A stretch of DNA of 64,000 nucleotides. Source: Streptococcus oralis (GTDB lineage Bacteria > Bacillota > Bacilli > Lactobacillales > Streptococcaceae). The translations under genes and the position numbers were made by a program. Positions 8,692 to 18,885 of this stretch are shown here, in pieces. Under the pieces are notes generated by a model. It ran no database searches. It had not been told where the DNA came from and saw only the letters and a list, made by a program, of their open reading frames with translations. The stretch lies in the NCBI RefSeq assembly GCF_003943415.1, contig NZ_RJPK01000001.1, positions 434,001 to 498,000 on the forward strand, given 5' to 3'. How positions within the stretch are numbered: the stretch's first letter is position 1; every line of letters begins with the position of its first letter.

Positions 8692-9870
8692 CTATATGAG
8701 TAACCTATCTAAAAACGGATGAAGACAATTGAGGAGAATCCCTCTAGTCCAACTTTCTTGTGCAGATGATAGATGTTCTGCCTGAAGGCATTCTTTTAGA
8801 AAATCGCGGACTTGTTCTGGTGAGATTTCAAACTCAAAGGCTTTCATCTTGTAGAAAAAGTCGATGAGATGCTCAGATAAGTATTCATCTGAAAAGCGTA
8901 CTTCTCCACTTTTTCGATATTCTAATAGGAGCCGAGAAAATCTGGATTTTTCATCAGGCAAATCCCGAAAATAGGAATTAAGAAGCCAAGTCTGCTTCTG
9001 CTTTCGTTCAATAGGATCTTGACTTGCAATCCGCTGATCCTTTTCCAGCTCCTTCTGGTTTTGCTTAACCTTGATAGCCCGTTCATCTCTATTTTTTCCA
9101 AAGAGGATTTTCTCCCATTTTCGTTCTTCTTGAGTCAAGGTTTCTGTAAAACCAAAGTAATCTTGATAGGCTCGCTCTGCAGGTCCCATGGCAAGAATGA
9201 GGTTGTCAGCGTATTGCTTGGCGATTTTATCTCTTTTCTTACGTTCCTTCTCAGCCTGAATCCGTAAATGCTGCTCGTAGTCAATTTTCTCCTTGCCTAG
9301 TTTGACAAGGTAGAGTTGGTCATCGGTCTTACCAAGTAAAAAAGGTTTGATACACTTTTCCAACACTTCTTCCATACGAGCCTTCTTCTTTGGCTCTGCC
9401 TTGGTCCAACTTCCGCCTTGAAAGACCTCTAGGAAGAGCTGGTAATCTTTCTCAGGTGCAAATTGATTGCCACGATTGGCTTTGAAGACACCTTTTTCCA
9501 AAAACCATTTTAGAAGTCGTTCGTCAAAATCGCTTTTATTGACCTTGATATTTTCCTTTTTCTGAGCCTTTCTGGTTAGATTTTCAAACTTTCTGAGCAG
9601 TTTTTCTTCCTCTTCCAGTTGCTGGTCTAAACTCAGTCGATGAAAATGGCGAACACAGTCACTGCCGATAGGAAAGAGGCGTTGACCTGTAACTCCGTTA
9701 AAGAGTTCGTAGGCGTACTTGATGGCATTTCCACAGATACAGTTACTGTGCCCAATACCATTAAAAATCAAGGAAACTTCATTCCATTCCTTGGTAGCTT
9801 GATCCCAAGTATCAGCTTTTGAAGCTTGTAAAACCGCATCGTGCAGGGATTTTCTAACTGGAAGTGGCAT
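8692..9870 (-). CDS. Unrecognised protein with N-terminal Cys-rich (CICG...GSDC) knuckle
   Basis: I do not recognise the whole 392-aa protein. Near residues 43-75 it has NCICGNAIKYAYELFNGVTG and then IGSDCVRHF, a C-x-C-G...G-S-x-C pattern also seen in many phage and mobile-element proteins and probably a small zinc-binding or nucleic-acid-binding knuckle. The middle (about 85-300) is very charged, rich in Lys, Glu and Gln, with likely coiled-coil stretches. The C-terminal 80 residues look globular and helical. It ends 18 nt upstream of rexA in the same direction, so rexB-rexA readthrough could express it. No membrane segment. The link to recombination or DNA is a guess from the knuckle and the neighbours. 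Confidence 0.7.
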   Translation of the reverse strand: MPLPVRKSLHDAVLQASKADTWDQATKEWNEVSLIFNGIGHSNCICGNAIKYAYELFNGVTGQRLFPIGSDCVRHFHRLSLDQQLEEEEKLLRKFENLTRKAQKKENIKVNKSDFDERLLKWFLEKGVFKANRGNQFAPEKDYQLFLEVFQGGSWTKAEPKKKARMEEVLEKCIKPFLLGKTDDQLYLVKLGKEKIDYEQHLRIQAEKERKKRDKIAKQYADNLILAMGPAERAYQDYFGFTETLTQEERKWEKILFGKNRDERAIKVKQNQKELEKDQRIASQDPIERKQKQTWLLNSYFRDLPDEKSRFSRLLLEYRKSGEVRFSDEYLSEHLIDFFYKMKAFEFEISPEQVRDFLKECLQAEHLSSAQESWTRGILLNCLHPFLDRLLI

Positions 9871-9887
9871 GAGGTTTCCTTTCTAGG

Positions 9888-12800
9888 TTATACTTTTACA
9901 ACTTGAACCTCGTCTTTACCGAGTAAAATCAGGTATTTCTCAATATTTTCAATCGAATAGGCTCGTGATAATGCCTCTCCGTATAAGGCTAACTGACCAC
10001 GATAGCGGTCTATTAGTTTACTTGGTTCGTCGTAACGGTCTGTTTTGTAGTCGAAAAGGACAATACGATCCTCGAAAAGCAGATATCCGTCCAAGATTCC
10101 ACGAACAACAAAGTCTTCCTGACTCTTTTGGTCTCGCTTGAGCATAGAAAAAGGTTGCTCGCGATAAAGATGGCTGGTATTAGCAAGAATCTCCTGACCA
10201 AGTGGCGTATCAAAGAAAGCTAGGATTTTAGAAAGATTGATCTTTTCCCTAACAGCTGGACCAGTTTGAACTTGTTTAAGAGTATCTTTCAGGCTAGCAA
10301 GTGTTGGTTGCTGACTAAGGTCAATTCTCTGCATGAGTTCGTGGGTTGCACTACCAATCTCGGCTCCTGTTACCTCTTCTTTGGTTGAAAAATCAGGTAA
10401 ATTGAAGCTGAATTGCTTCTCTGATGATTTTGTTTGGTTAGTAATTTCTACCCCTTCCATATCCATAACGGGTTCGTAGAATTTCTTGATTTGGCTTGGA
10501 GTTTGAACACTTGGTAGTTCAATGGCTGCGCGGTGAAGAGTATTATAAACTTCCACCTCTTTCAGCATTTCAAGGGCTTCTTTAATGGTTTCTGCTTGCC
10601 GGTTACTTGCTTGAGAACTATCTTGTAGAGGACTCTTGTTTTCCAACTGACCAATAGCTTCTCTAGTCAACTGGTCTTCACCAACAAAACGATAGCTAAA
10701 GTTGAGATTGTCCTTGGCAAATACTTTACTAATCGCCCATATCCAATCTTGGAAATTCTTAGCTTGAAGTCTGGTATGTTTATCTAGTTTTCCGTTTTCA
10801 GCTGTTGGATATTCCTTGGCTTCCAGTTTTTCACGAGAGCCCTTACCGACAAGATAAAGCTTTCTCTCAGCCCGTGTCATGGCAACATACAGCAAACGCA
10901 TCTGCTCTGAATAGCTAGCCAATTGCAGTTCTTCTTCATTCTGCGTATAAGTTAGACTGGGAATGGAGAGTTTGATGGTTTTAGGATAGTGTGCTTCCGC
11001 AGCTCCTGTTTCCACTTTGGCAATGTACTTGACACCAAGCCCATTTTGACGGCTGAGAATGACGTCTGACATCGAGTCTTGCTTGTTGAAGTCCTGATCC
11101 ATATTGAGGATAAAGACATAAGGAAACTCCAGCCCTTTACTCTTGTGGATGGTCATGAGCTCTATTGCATCTTTGGGCGGCGCGACTGCAACGCTTGCGA
11201 GGTCATGCTGAGCCTCCAAAACTTGATCAATCATACGAATAAAACGAGACAAGCCTTTGAAATTGCTCTTTTCAAACTGGTCAGCTCGTAGAGCTAGGGC
11301 ATAGAGATTAGCCTGTCTAGCAGGTCCATTTGGCAAGGCTCCAACATAGTCATAATAAAAACGGTCATTATAAATCTTCCAAATCAAGTCATAGAGAGAA
11401 TTGGTTTTGGCATACAAGCGCCAAGAATCCAAGATATCCATGAACTGATTTAGTTTTTCAGCTAGAGCTGTGTGAATCAAGTTTTTCTGACTTGTTGCGA
11501 GTTTTTGAGCATTGACTAACTTCTCGTAAAGATTCTCTTGTACTTTATCTTCTGCTTTCTGAAGAGACAAACGTGCCAACTCGTCCTCATCAAAACTAAA
11601 CATAGGAGACTTCATAAGGGCAACCAAGGCATAGTCTTGCAGGGGATTGTGGATGACACGAAGAGTGTCTAGCATGACTTGCACTTCTAGGGATTGGAGG
11701 TAATTATTTTGTTCTCCATCTGTTTTAACAGGAATCCCGTACTCTGACAGAGCGAGGAGGATCTGGTCATTACGACTGCGACTGGAAGTCAAAAGGGCAA
11801 TTTCCTTAAAGGCTACACCATTCTCTTGATGGAGCTTCAGGATTTCCTTGACCACTAGGCGCATTTCCCCAGTGAGTTTCGTTTCTGCTTGGCTCTCTTC
11901 TTCCTCTTGCCCACTGTCGTCCTTATCGTAGAGGAGAAATTCTGCCTTGTTCTCAGGGTTGGGAGTTAGTTTGGTATTGGCAAAAACAAGATGGTGCATG
12001 CTGTCATAGTTGATTTCGCCGACTTCTTTGTCCATAAGGCGTGCAAAAACATCATTGGTTGCTGACAGCACTTCTGAACTACTGCGGAAATTTTCCTTGA
12101 GGAGAATCAACTTGCCCTCTTTAGGATTTTGCGCATAGCGTTGAAATTTTTCATTAAAAATCTGTGGATCTGCCTGACGGAAACGGTAGATGGACTGCTT
12201 GATATCCCCCACCATAAAGCGATTGTGGCCATTCGACAGCAATTCTAGCATCCGTTCTTGAATGTGGTTAGTATCCTGATACTCATCAACCATGACTTCA
12301 TGGAATCGTTCCTGATAAGCCTCGCGGACTTGTGGGAAATTCTCTAAAATCTCAATGGTGTAATGACTGATATCAGCGAATTCAAAAGCATTTTCCTGGC
12401 GTTTACGTTCACGATAAGCCTCCACAAAATCACCCATGAAGGTTTGGAAAGTTTTAGCTAGCTCCCAGGTGTCTTCATGATAACGCTCTTGGTAGTCGAG
12501 AATCGTTATCTGGTCCGCCAGTTGTCCTAGTTTAGCAAACTGAGCCTTTCTCTCATCGTTATAGGCATCAGCCAGTGGCTTCAATTCAGCCTTACGACTG
12601 GAATTGGCTAGAGCACGACCATTTTTCTCCTTAGAGATGGCGACAACACGCGCAAGCACTACTTGATAAGCTTGGCTATCGGACTCTTGATTTAAGGAGC
12701 CAATTTCATCCAGAACCTGTTGAACAGCTTCTAAATAGGCAGCTTTGGGAAACTCCTTGGCATCGTTATCCAGATGATAACGGAAGAAACTTTCCAAGTC

Positions 12801-13541
12801 CCAAAGCGCCTGTTTGATTTGCTCAGTTAGTTTGTCTTTTTCATTTGCAAAGTCAGCTTTTTCAAACCCTTTGAGAAAAGACTCGTTCAGCCATTTTTGG
12901 GGGCTACTGGTGGATTGAAGAAAATCATAGATTTTGTAGACTTGCTGGCGCAAACCTCGTTCATCCTTGCCACGTCCAGCAAAGTTCTTCACCAAACGAC
13001 TAAATTTCTCTTTATTCTCACCTTGGTAATGGTCTTCAAAGACTTGATGAAAAACTTCGTTCTTTAAGAGCAATTGTTCACTTTCGTTTTGTAAAATACG
13101 GAAATTCGGTGCGATATCAATCAGATAGCCATGCTTGCCAAGGAATTTTTGTGTGAAGGAATCCATGGTTCCGATGGCAGCGTTTGGTAGATCTGCCAAT
13201 TGGCGTCCCAAGTGTTGTTTGAGATCGACATCATTGGTTTCTTGGATTTGTTGGCTGATTTTTTTCTCCAAGCGTTCTTTTAGTTCTGTAGCAGCCTTGA
13301 CGGTAAAGGTCGAGATAAAGAGTTGACTGATTTCTACACCACGAGTTAATTGATCCAGAATACGCTCGGCCATGACAAAGGTTTTCCCTGAACCAGCAGA
13401 CGCTGAGACTAGGATATTTTGCCCTGCCGTATAAATAGCTTCGATTTGCTCGGCAGTTTGCTTCTGTTCCTTGCTCGAATTCGCTTCTGCTTCTTGCAGT
13501 TTTTGAATCTCTTCCTCAGTTAAAAAGGAAATGGGCTTCAT
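9888..13541 (-). CDS. rexA: ATP-dependent helicase/exonuclease subunit A (RexA/AddA)
   Basis: Helicase-nuclease subunit of the RexAB complex, the streptococcal RecBCD equivalent, which resects double-strand breaks for recombination. 1217 aa. UvrD-like helicase motifs: Walker A in [18 protein letters not shown] (about residues 45-62), [36 protein letters not shown] and [14 protein letters not shown]. The C-terminal RecB-like nuclease has the LFDYKTDR motif. The start ATG overlaps the rexB stop by 4 nt. Full length. Confidence 0.96.
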   Translation of the reverse strand: MKPISFLTEEEIQKLQEAEANSSKEQKQTAEQIEAIYTAGQNILVSASAGSGKTFVMAERILDQLTRGVEISQLFISTFTVKAATELKERLEKKISQQIQETNDVDLKQHLGRQLADLPNAAIGTMDSFTQKFLGKHGYLIDIAPNFRILQNESEQLLLKNEVFHQVFEDHYQGENKEKFSRLVKNFAGRGKDERGLRQQVYKIYDFLQSTSSPQKWLNESFLKGFEKADFANEKDKLTEQIKQALWDLESFFRYHLDNDAKEFPKAAYLEAVQQVLDEIGSLNQESDSQAYQVVLARVVAISKEKNGRALANSSRKAELKPLADAYNDERKAQFAKLGQLADQITILDYQERYHEDTWELAKTFQTFMGDFVEAYRERKRQENAFEFADISHYTIEILENFPQVREAYQERFHEVMVDEYQDTNHIQERMLELLSNGHNRFMVGDIKQSIYRFRQADPQIFNEKFQRYAQNPKEGKLILLKENFRSSSEVLSATNDVFARLMDKEVGEINYDSMHHLVFANTKLTPNPENKAEFLLYDKDDSGQEEEESQAETKLTGEMRLVVKEILKLHQENGVAFKEIALLTSSRSRNDQILLALSEYGIPVKTDGEQNNYLQSLEVQVMLDTLRVIHNPLQDYALVALMKSPMFSFDEDELARLSLQKAEDKVQENLYEKLVNAQKLATSQKNLIHTALAEKLNQFMDILDSWRLYAKTNSLYDLIWKIYNDRFYYDYVGALPNGPARQANLYALALRADQFEKSNFKGLSRFIRMIDQVLEAQHDLASVAVAPPKDAIELMTIHKSKGLEFPYVFILNMDQDFNKQDSMSDVILSRQNGLGVKYIAKVETGAAEAHYPKTIKLSIPSLTYTQNEEELQLASYSEQMRLLYVAMTRAERKLYLVGKGSREKLEAKEYPTAENGKLDKHTRLQAKNFQDWIWAISKVFAKDNLNFSYRFVGEDQLTREAIGQLENKSPLQDSSQASNRQAETIKEALEMLKEVEVYNTLHRAAIELPSVQTPSQIKKFYEPVMDMEGVEITNQTKSSEKQFSFNLPDFSTKEEVTGAEIGSATHELMQRIDLSQQPTLASLKDTLKQVQTGPAVREKINLSKILAFFDTPLGQEILANTSHLYREQPFSMLKRDQKSQEDFVVRGILDGYLLFEDRIVLFDYKTDRYDEPSKLIDRYRGQLALYGEALSRAYSIENIEKYLILLGKDEVQVVKV

Positions 13542-16500
13542 CGATTCAACTCCTCTCTCATTTTCTCAAACCAAGCTTGCTTGAGTTTTTCTCCGACCAG
13601 ACGCTTGCCATCAGATAAGTCTAATTTCTCAAGGAAACGGGCTTGACCCAAGTGATAATTGGCTTCAAAACCTGTGATGGCTTGGTGTTGCTGTACGTAT
13701 GGGGCAATACTTCTGCCATTCTCTGTGTAAGGATTGATAGCGAACTGGCCCTTTAAAATTTTCTCAGCTGCCTTCTTGTAAAGATGGGCATTGTAGTCCA
13801 ATAAGAGCTGGAATTCCTCGTCTGTCAGCTGATTAGCCTTGTTTTTGTTGTAAAATTCACCCAAGTGACTGCTTTCTTTCTCTAAAAAGAGTCCCTGGTA
13901 TTTCATAGATTTGCTGGCTTCTGCTACTGCTCCTGCCAGACTTTTAACGGTCAACAGAGATTGGACAGGTTCAGCCATTTCCAAGTACATAGCACCGAAA
14001 AAGTTCTGCTCCCCCTCTCTTTTTAGGGCAGCAAGATAGGTTGGCAGCTGGGAATTAAGGCCATTGAAGAAATGTGGAAACTGGAACTGAGTCAGACTAG
14101 ACTTGTAGTCCACCACTCCTAGCGCTCCATCAGCTTTCAGGCGGTCAATGCGGTCAACCTTGCCTCGCACATGGACACTCCGACCATTATCCAATTGAAT
14201 AAAGGCTTGATCTTTACCACCAAATGTTGCTTCCTCTTGGATGGTTTCAATGGCTGGATTATGACGAAGGATGTGGCCAGTAGTCCGAGCCACATCAAGT
14301 AAAACTTCCTTGGTAAATTGGGCTTCCAAACTTTCTTGATAAATAGCCTCAAATTCCCGTTCTTGGCTGGTTTCTTGAATAGCTTGTTCCAAACGTTGGT
14401 CAAACGGATTTTCAGCAGGTAGTTTCAAGGCACGTTCAAAAATACGATGCAAGAAATTTCCGTGACTGCGAGCATCCGGACGCAGGCGCACTTCTTCCTG
14501 CAAACCTAAGACATAACGGAGGAAATAACTGTATTCATTGCGGTAAAACTCCGTCAAACCAGACGTAGACAGGTAAAACTCCTTGTCAGCTGGATAGAGA
14601 GCCTGCAAGGTCTCTTTCTCTAATGGCTTGCTTCTTGGACTAGTTGGGAGTGCTGGATTTGTAAGACCTTTTTGATCAAGTTTTTTCCCCATGACACGCG
14701 CTAGAACCTTGACAAAGGTCACATCTTGCTCATTTTCACTAGAACCTGTCTGCTGATGGTAGGCAATCAGACTAGACAAAAGACTGTGATAAGACCCCAT
14801 ATCATCCTTAGTCAGACTTTTTTGATGAATCTTCTTCTCTATCCGGCTAAATCCAAAACCCACCAGTTCCTGAAGATAGGCCGATTCCTTTCTCTCATTT
14901 TCATTAAGAAGACTTGGTGCTGACAACACCAACTGCTTACGAGCGGCGTTGACTAAAGAAAGCATGGTATAGCGATTTTTCTTGAGATTTTCGCTACTTG
15001 CAATCAGTAATTGTGCTCCCTCCTCAGTCGCTTGGTTTAGACTTTGTCGTTCTTCATCTGTCAAAAGACTGGTATTTTGCGCGATTTTTGGTAAATGATC
15101 CTGAGTCAGCCCAATGGCGTAGACAAAGTCAGCAGTCAGAGGGGCAATCAGATCGTAACTCTGCACCAGAACGGTGTCCACTGTTGCTGGTATGGTGCGA
15201 TACTGAGACAAACTCATCCCAGAATGAAGCAAGGCCAGGAAGTCCTCCAGACTAACTTGTGAACCAGCAAAAACGGTCGCAAATTGTTCTAAAACATGGC
15301 AGAAGGCTTTCCAAACTTCGGCTTGTCTTTCCTGTTCTAGAGTTTCCATAGTAGCTGTCAATTCTTGCATCTGCTTGCTTAAAGCAGCATTTTTTAGAAA
15401 AGTATTCCACTTTTGCAAGAGATTTTCAGCCTTTTGCTTCCGACTGGCAAATAAGGTTTCAAGTGGCGCCAAAACGCGCAGACGAAGGGCGTTCAAGTGT
15501 TCCAAATCAAATTTTCCATGGTGGGATTTTGTGAAGGTCTGCTGAAAAGCTGGCAAGCCATTGATGCCAAGATAGCGGAGATATTGCTCAAAAGCATCAA
15601 TATCCGCCTGACTAAGGTCGGTATATAAACCTGTTCTAAGAAGATTGATTAAATCCTCCTGACAAAAACGGTAGCGTTTTAATCGTAAAATAGACTCCAC
15701 ATACTGGGTCAAGGGATGGTGAGCCATAGATTCACTTCTACCTAGATAGAAAGGAATTTGATATTGGTCAAAAATAGTTTTCAGTGATAGCTGGTAAGAA
15801 GCTACATCCCCCAGCAAAATACGGAAATGCTTGTAACTCAGGTCTGGATGGTCATGCAATTTTTGACGGATGCTACGGGCTACCAATTCCAGCTCTTCTT
15901 TTTGCGTCAAGCAAGACCAGATTTGCAGATTCTCACGGTCATTCTCATCAACATCCAAAGTGAGTTCTGAAAAGTCATAAGAAGACTCCAGCAAACGAGA
16001 GGCCTTGTCAAAGCTATCCATTTTCTCATGAGTCTGAGAACGGTCTTGAGCAGGCGTTTGGTATTTAGCACCTAAATGATGAAGAAATTCTACACTGGCT
16101 TGGTAGAGATTACCTTCAGCGAACGGACTGTTATAGGCTTTCTTGCTTGCATAGGCACCAATAACAATCTCGACCCCTTTACGATGGAGCAGATCCACCA
16201 CATGTTCTTCCTCAGCAGAAAAACGGGTAAAACCGTCGATAACCAAGGCAAGCTGACTGAAATCACTACTTACCTTGTCATTCTCAATAGCCTCAATCAA
16301 ATGGGATAACTGACTTCCCTGAGCCAACTGGCTTTGATTGAGATAGGTAGTCACTTTCTCAAAAATCAAGAGTAAATCTGCCCGCTTGTCCTCATCGGTC
16401 AAACTTTCCAAGTCTAAAAAGCTCATCTGAGCAGTCGTCATCTCGTGATAAAGTTCAATCAACTGCTGGATAAATTGAGGGTCTTGTTTAATAGCTCCAT

Positions 16501-16813
16501 AAACTCGTAACTCTTTGGGATCAAGCCCAGCAAGGCATTTATAAAAGGCCATTCCAAGACCAATATCATCAAGACTGGTCTTTGTAGGCAAGTCATTTAA
16601 AACCAGGTAACGAGCCATTTGAGCAAAGCGCGTGACGGTAATCGCAAAAGAAGCCTGCTGGGACAAGCATTCCAGAACGGCACGTTCCTTTTCAAATGAA
16701 AGAGAGTTGGGGGCAATGTAGAAGACCCGCTTGCCTGCAGCAACCAGCTCTTCCGCCTCTCTGGTTAGGATTTCTGTCAAAGAAGTCCGAATATCAGTAT
16801 AAAGTAATTTCAT
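13538..16813 (-). CDS. rexB: ATP-dependent exonuclease subunit B (RexB/AddB type 2)
   Basis: Second subunit of RexAB. 1091 aa with a helicase-like but non-canonical N-terminal half, starting [16 protein letters not shown] and continuing [18 protein letters not shown], and a C-terminal RecB-like nuclease ([21 protein letters not shown]). The region matching the iron-sulfur motif of Bacillus AddB reads [19 protein letters not shown], with no cysteine, as expected for the RexB subtype. First gene of the rexBA operon. Confidence 0.94.
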   Translation of the reverse strand: MKLLYTDIRTSLTEILTREAEELVAAGKRVFYIAPNSLSFEKERAVLECLSQQASFAITVTRFAQMARYLVLNDLPTKTSLDDIGLGMAFYKCLAGLDPKELRVYGAIKQDPQFIQQLIELYHEMTTAQMSFLDLESLTDEDKRADLLLIFEKVTTYLNQSQLAQGSQLSHLIEAIENDKVSSDFSQLALVIDGFTRFSAEEEHVVDLLHRKGVEIVIGAYASKKAYNSPFAEGNLYQASVEFLHHLGAKYQTPAQDRSQTHEKMDSFDKASRLLESSYDFSELTLDVDENDRENLQIWSCLTQKEELELVARSIRQKLHDHPDLSYKHFRILLGDVASYQLSLKTIFDQYQIPFYLGRSESMAHHPLTQYVESILRLKRYRFCQEDLINLLRTGLYTDLSQADIDAFEQYLRYLGINGLPAFQQTFTKSHHGKFDLEHLNALRLRVLAPLETLFASRKQKAENLLQKWNTFLKNAALSKQMQELTATMETLEQERQAEVWKAFCHVLEQFATVFAGSQVSLEDFLALLHSGMSLSQYRTIPATVDTVLVQSYDLIAPLTADFVYAIGLTQDHLPKIAQNTSLLTDEERQSLNQATEEGAQLLIASSENLKKNRYTMLSLVNAARKQLVLSAPSLLNENERKESAYLQELVGFGFSRIEKKIHQKSLTKDDMGSYHSLLSSLIAYHQQTGSSENEQDVTFVKVLARVMGKKLDQKGLTNPALPTSPRSKPLEKETLQALYPADKEFYLSTSGLTEFYRNEYSYFLRYVLGLQEEVRLRPDARSHGNFLHRIFERALKLPAENPFDQRLEQAIQETSQEREFEAIYQESLEAQFTKEVLLDVARTTGHILRHNPAIETIQEEATFGGKDQAFIQLDNGRSVHVRGKVDRIDRLKADGALGVVDYKSSLTQFQFPHFFNGLNSQLPTYLAALKREGEQNFFGAMYLEMAEPVQSLLTVKSLAGAVAEASKSMKYQGLFLEKESSHLGEFYNKNKANQLTDEEFQLLLDYNAHLYKKAAEKILKGQFAINPYTENGRSIAPYVQQHQAITGFEANYHLGQARFLEKLDLSDGKRLVGEKLKQAWFEKMREELNR

Positions 16814-16849
16814 CTCAGCCTCGTTTGGTTTCTCAAAGTTTCTTAATCT

Positions 16850-16878
16850 ATTATAGCAAAGTTCGCCTCACAGTCCAA
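16850..16878 (-). promoter_or_regulatory. rexBA promoter
   Basis: Minus strand TTGGAC (16873-16878), 17 nt, TATAAT (16850-16855) within an extended -10 TGCTATAAT. Confidence 0.55.
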
Positions 16879-16919
16879 ATCCAAAATTCTTGTTGACAAT
16901 CATTTAACTAGCGAATCAA

Positions 16920-17339
16920 TCAAGCTTCATCATCCACTTTCATATGCTGAAAAATATGGAGGAAAAAGTCTTTGGAAACTTCAAAATGTCCATAACGAAG
17001 TCGAGAAGTATAGTCTCTCCATCCAGGATGTTGTCTGGCTATTTCTATGGAACAATCTCTGACTGGTAGATAATACTCGACATTTCGTCTAAAGGGAAAG
17101 AATCCTTCAAATTGCTCTACTTGATAGGCTTTGTCATCTATAATTTTACCTACGGCCACAAAAGCCTGTAACTTATCTTGACCATTCATATTGTATTTTG
17201 GACTATAGTATAAAAGATAGTCACCTTTTTTCATACGATTTAAGGGACCGCCCTTTCCATGACAGACCTGACAAAAATTTCCTTCAACTCCTCTTAAAAC
17301 ATGGTTCTTTGAAACAACTCCGACCCAATATCTAGGCAT
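16920..17339 (-). CDS. EVE domain-containing protein
   Basis: 139-aa single-domain EVE/PUA-like protein of the UPF0310 kind. Seen: MPRYWVGVVSKNHVLRGV at the start, the central LNRMKKGDYLLYYSPK and LQAFVAVGKI, and an aromatic-rich FEGFFPFRRNVEY stretch, all typical of EVE folds that bind modified bases in DNA or RNA. The gene overlaps the 3' end of the MarR-type regulator by 8 nt, so they share a transcript. The biological ligand is unknown. Confidence 0.82.
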   Translation of the reverse strand: MPRYWVGVVSKNHVLRGVEGNFCQVCHGKGGPLNRMKKGDYLLYYSPKYNMNGQDKLQAFVAVGKIIDDKAYQVEQFEGFFPFRRNVEYYLPVRDCSIEIARQHPGWRDYTSRLRYGHFEVSKDFFLHIFQHMKVDDEA

Positions 17340-17793
17340 TTTTATCCTCCAACACTGCTAACATGCGATTAAAACTTTCTCTATCGTTAGACAGTTTTTC
17401 AAAAAATTTTTCATCAATCCCTTCTACTAAGGGTAAAGCTTGATTGACCTTCTCCGCGCCAGACTTCGTCACTGAGACCAGTTTTGCCCGACTATCCTTT
17501 GGATGTTGATCACGTCTAATGTAGTCTTTCTTCTCTAGTAACCGAACAATCTGAGAAACCGTCATGACATCCATACCAGTGAACCGAGTTATATCAACTT
17601 GCGTTACATATTCCTCTTTATTAGACAGAAACAAAAGCGAGGTTAAAACGATAAATTGAGGCAAAGTGAGGCCAACCGATTTCAAAACTCTTTTTAAATT
17701 ACTTTCCCATTTGTTGTAAACTTTAATGAAAAGAAGACCTGTAGACTCTGTTTCATCATTTTTGTAAATTGAATTAAAGTGATACTTTGACAT
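17332..17793 (-). CDS. MarR-family transcriptional regulator
   Basis: 153-aa winged-helix regulator. LPQFIVLTSLLFL, VTQVDITRFTGMDVMTVSQIVRLLEKKDYIRRDQHPKDSRAKLVSVT is the MarR core, with the conserved D-x-R of the wing (KDSRAKLV). It precedes and overlaps the EVE gene. Its upstream region (17800-17835) is AT-rich with the palindrome-like GTATAC, a possible site for autoregulation. Ligand and targets unknown. Confidence 0.88.
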   Translation of the reverse strand: MSKYHFNSIYKNDETESTGLLFIKVYNKWESNLKRVLKSVGLTLPQFIVLTSLLFLSNKEEYVTQVDITRFTGMDVMTVSQIVRLLEKKDYIRRDQHPKDSRAKLVSVTKSGAEKVNQALPLVEGIDEKFFEKLSNDRESFNRMLAVLEDKNA

Positions 17794-17880
17794 TATTTCT
17801 CCTTAAATATTAAGTATACATATTATATAAGAATTTATTTTGTTTTTCAAGAAAAGGAAAGTGAAATGTTACAATTCTGT

Positions 17881-17909
17881 CAGACATTTTATAGTCTATA
17901 TGCTATAAT
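17881..17909 (+). promoter_or_regulatory. Promoter of the Cof-type phosphatase gene
   Basis: CAGACA (17881-17886), 17 nt, TATAAT (17904-17909) with upstream TG (extended -10 TGCTATAAT). Confidence 0.6.
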
Positions 17910-17937
17910 AATACCAAAAGATAAAGAAGGAAGTCTT

Positions 17938-18747
17938 ATGATTAAACTACTAGCCTTGGATATGGACGGAACCCTCCTTAATGAAGCCAAGGAAATACCG
18001 CAAGCCCACATTACTGCCATTCATCAAGCTATCGAAAAAGGGGTGAAATTGGTTCTCTGTACAGGTCGTCCTCTTTTTGGTGTCCTACCTTACTATGCAA
18101 AACTTGGTCTAGATCTAGAAAACGAATACCTCATTGCTAACAATGGTTGCTCAACCCACCAGACCAGTGATTTGAGTCTAGTTGACTGGCAAGAACTCAG
18201 TCCAGCTGACATTGAATACCTCTATGACCTGGCAGAAAAAAGCGACGTCCAGTTGACTCTTTTTGATGAAGAACATTATTTTGTCCTCGGTGGTAAGCCT
18301 AATCAAATCGTTCAAAATGATGCCAAACTTGTTTTTTCAGACCTGACTGAAATTTCCCTTGAGGAAGCCACCAGTGGTAAATATCGTATGTTCCAAGGAA
18401 TGTTTTTAGGAACAAAAGAGCAAACAGATGATTTTGAGCAGCGGTTTGCTAAGGAGCTCTGCCAACGATTCAGTGGAGTTCGTTCGCAGCCTGTCATTTA
18501 TGAAGCCATGCCGCTTGGAACAACAAAGGCTACTGCTCTTTCCCGACTAGCAGCGATTTTGAAGATCGAGCCCTCAGAGATTATGGCCATGGGTGATGCC
18601 AATAACGATATCGAAATGCTCCAGTTTGCAGGACTTGGCATTGCAATGGGAAATGCCAGCGATTATGTCAAATCCCTTGCCAATGACGTTACAGCTAGCA
18701 ATGAAGAAGACGGCGTTGCGCGTGCGATTGAGAAGTATATTTTATAG
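17938..18747 (+). CDS. Cof-type HAD-superfamily phosphatase
   Basis: Soluble HAD phosphatase of the Cof/YidA subfamily, acting on sugar or nucleotide phosphates; the substrate cannot be read from sequence. Motif I is LLALDMDGTLL (nucleophile Asp), motif II is in VLCTGRPLFG, and motifs III/IV are in MAMGDANNDIEMLQFAGLGIAMGNA. A C2 cap lies between residues 85 and 190. Start at ATG 17938 with AAGGAAG upstream gives 269 aa, the usual length; the upstream in-frame extension crosses the promoter. Confidence 0.92.
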   Translation: MIKLLALDMDGTLLNEAKEIPQAHITAIHQAIEKGVKLVLCTGRPLFGVLPYYAKLGLDLENEYLIANNGCSTHQTSDLSLVDWQELSPADIEYLYDLAEKSDVQLTLFDEEHYFVLGGKPNQIVQNDAKLVFSDLTEISLEEATSGKYRMFQGMFLGTKEQTDDFEQRFAKELCQRFSGVRSQPVIYEAMPLGTTKATALSRLAAILKIEPSEIMAMGDANNDIEMLQFAGLGIAMGNASDYVKSLANDVTASNEEDGVARAIEKYIL

Positions 18748-18750
18748 AGA

Positions 18751-18785
18751 AAAGCCCAGTTCATGTCAACTGGGTTTTGTTTTTT
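18751..18785 (+). terminator. Intrinsic terminator after the Cof-type gene
   Basis: AAAGCCCAGTT and AACTGGGTTTT form a 7-bp core stem with a 6-nt loop, followed by GTTTTTT. Confidence 0.8.
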
Positions 18786-18797
18786 AAAATCACAAAA

Positions 18798-18852
18798 CTT
18801 TAGAAACTCTTTAGAAATACTTGATGTTTCTTTGATTTCTATACCTTATACT
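18798..18852 (+). promoter_or_regulatory. Direct-repeat operator and promoter of the ABC transporter
   Basis: Two copies of CTTTAGAAA (18798-18806 and 18809-18817) are spaced exactly 11 bp start to start, the usual layout for an OmpR-family response regulator dimer. A -10 TATACT (18847-18852) follows without a good -35 at 17 nt (TTGATG is 20 nt away), as in activator-dependent promoters. Confidence 0.55.
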
Positions 18853-18885
18853 AAAGTTAGTAAAACAAATCAAAAGGAGAAAATC

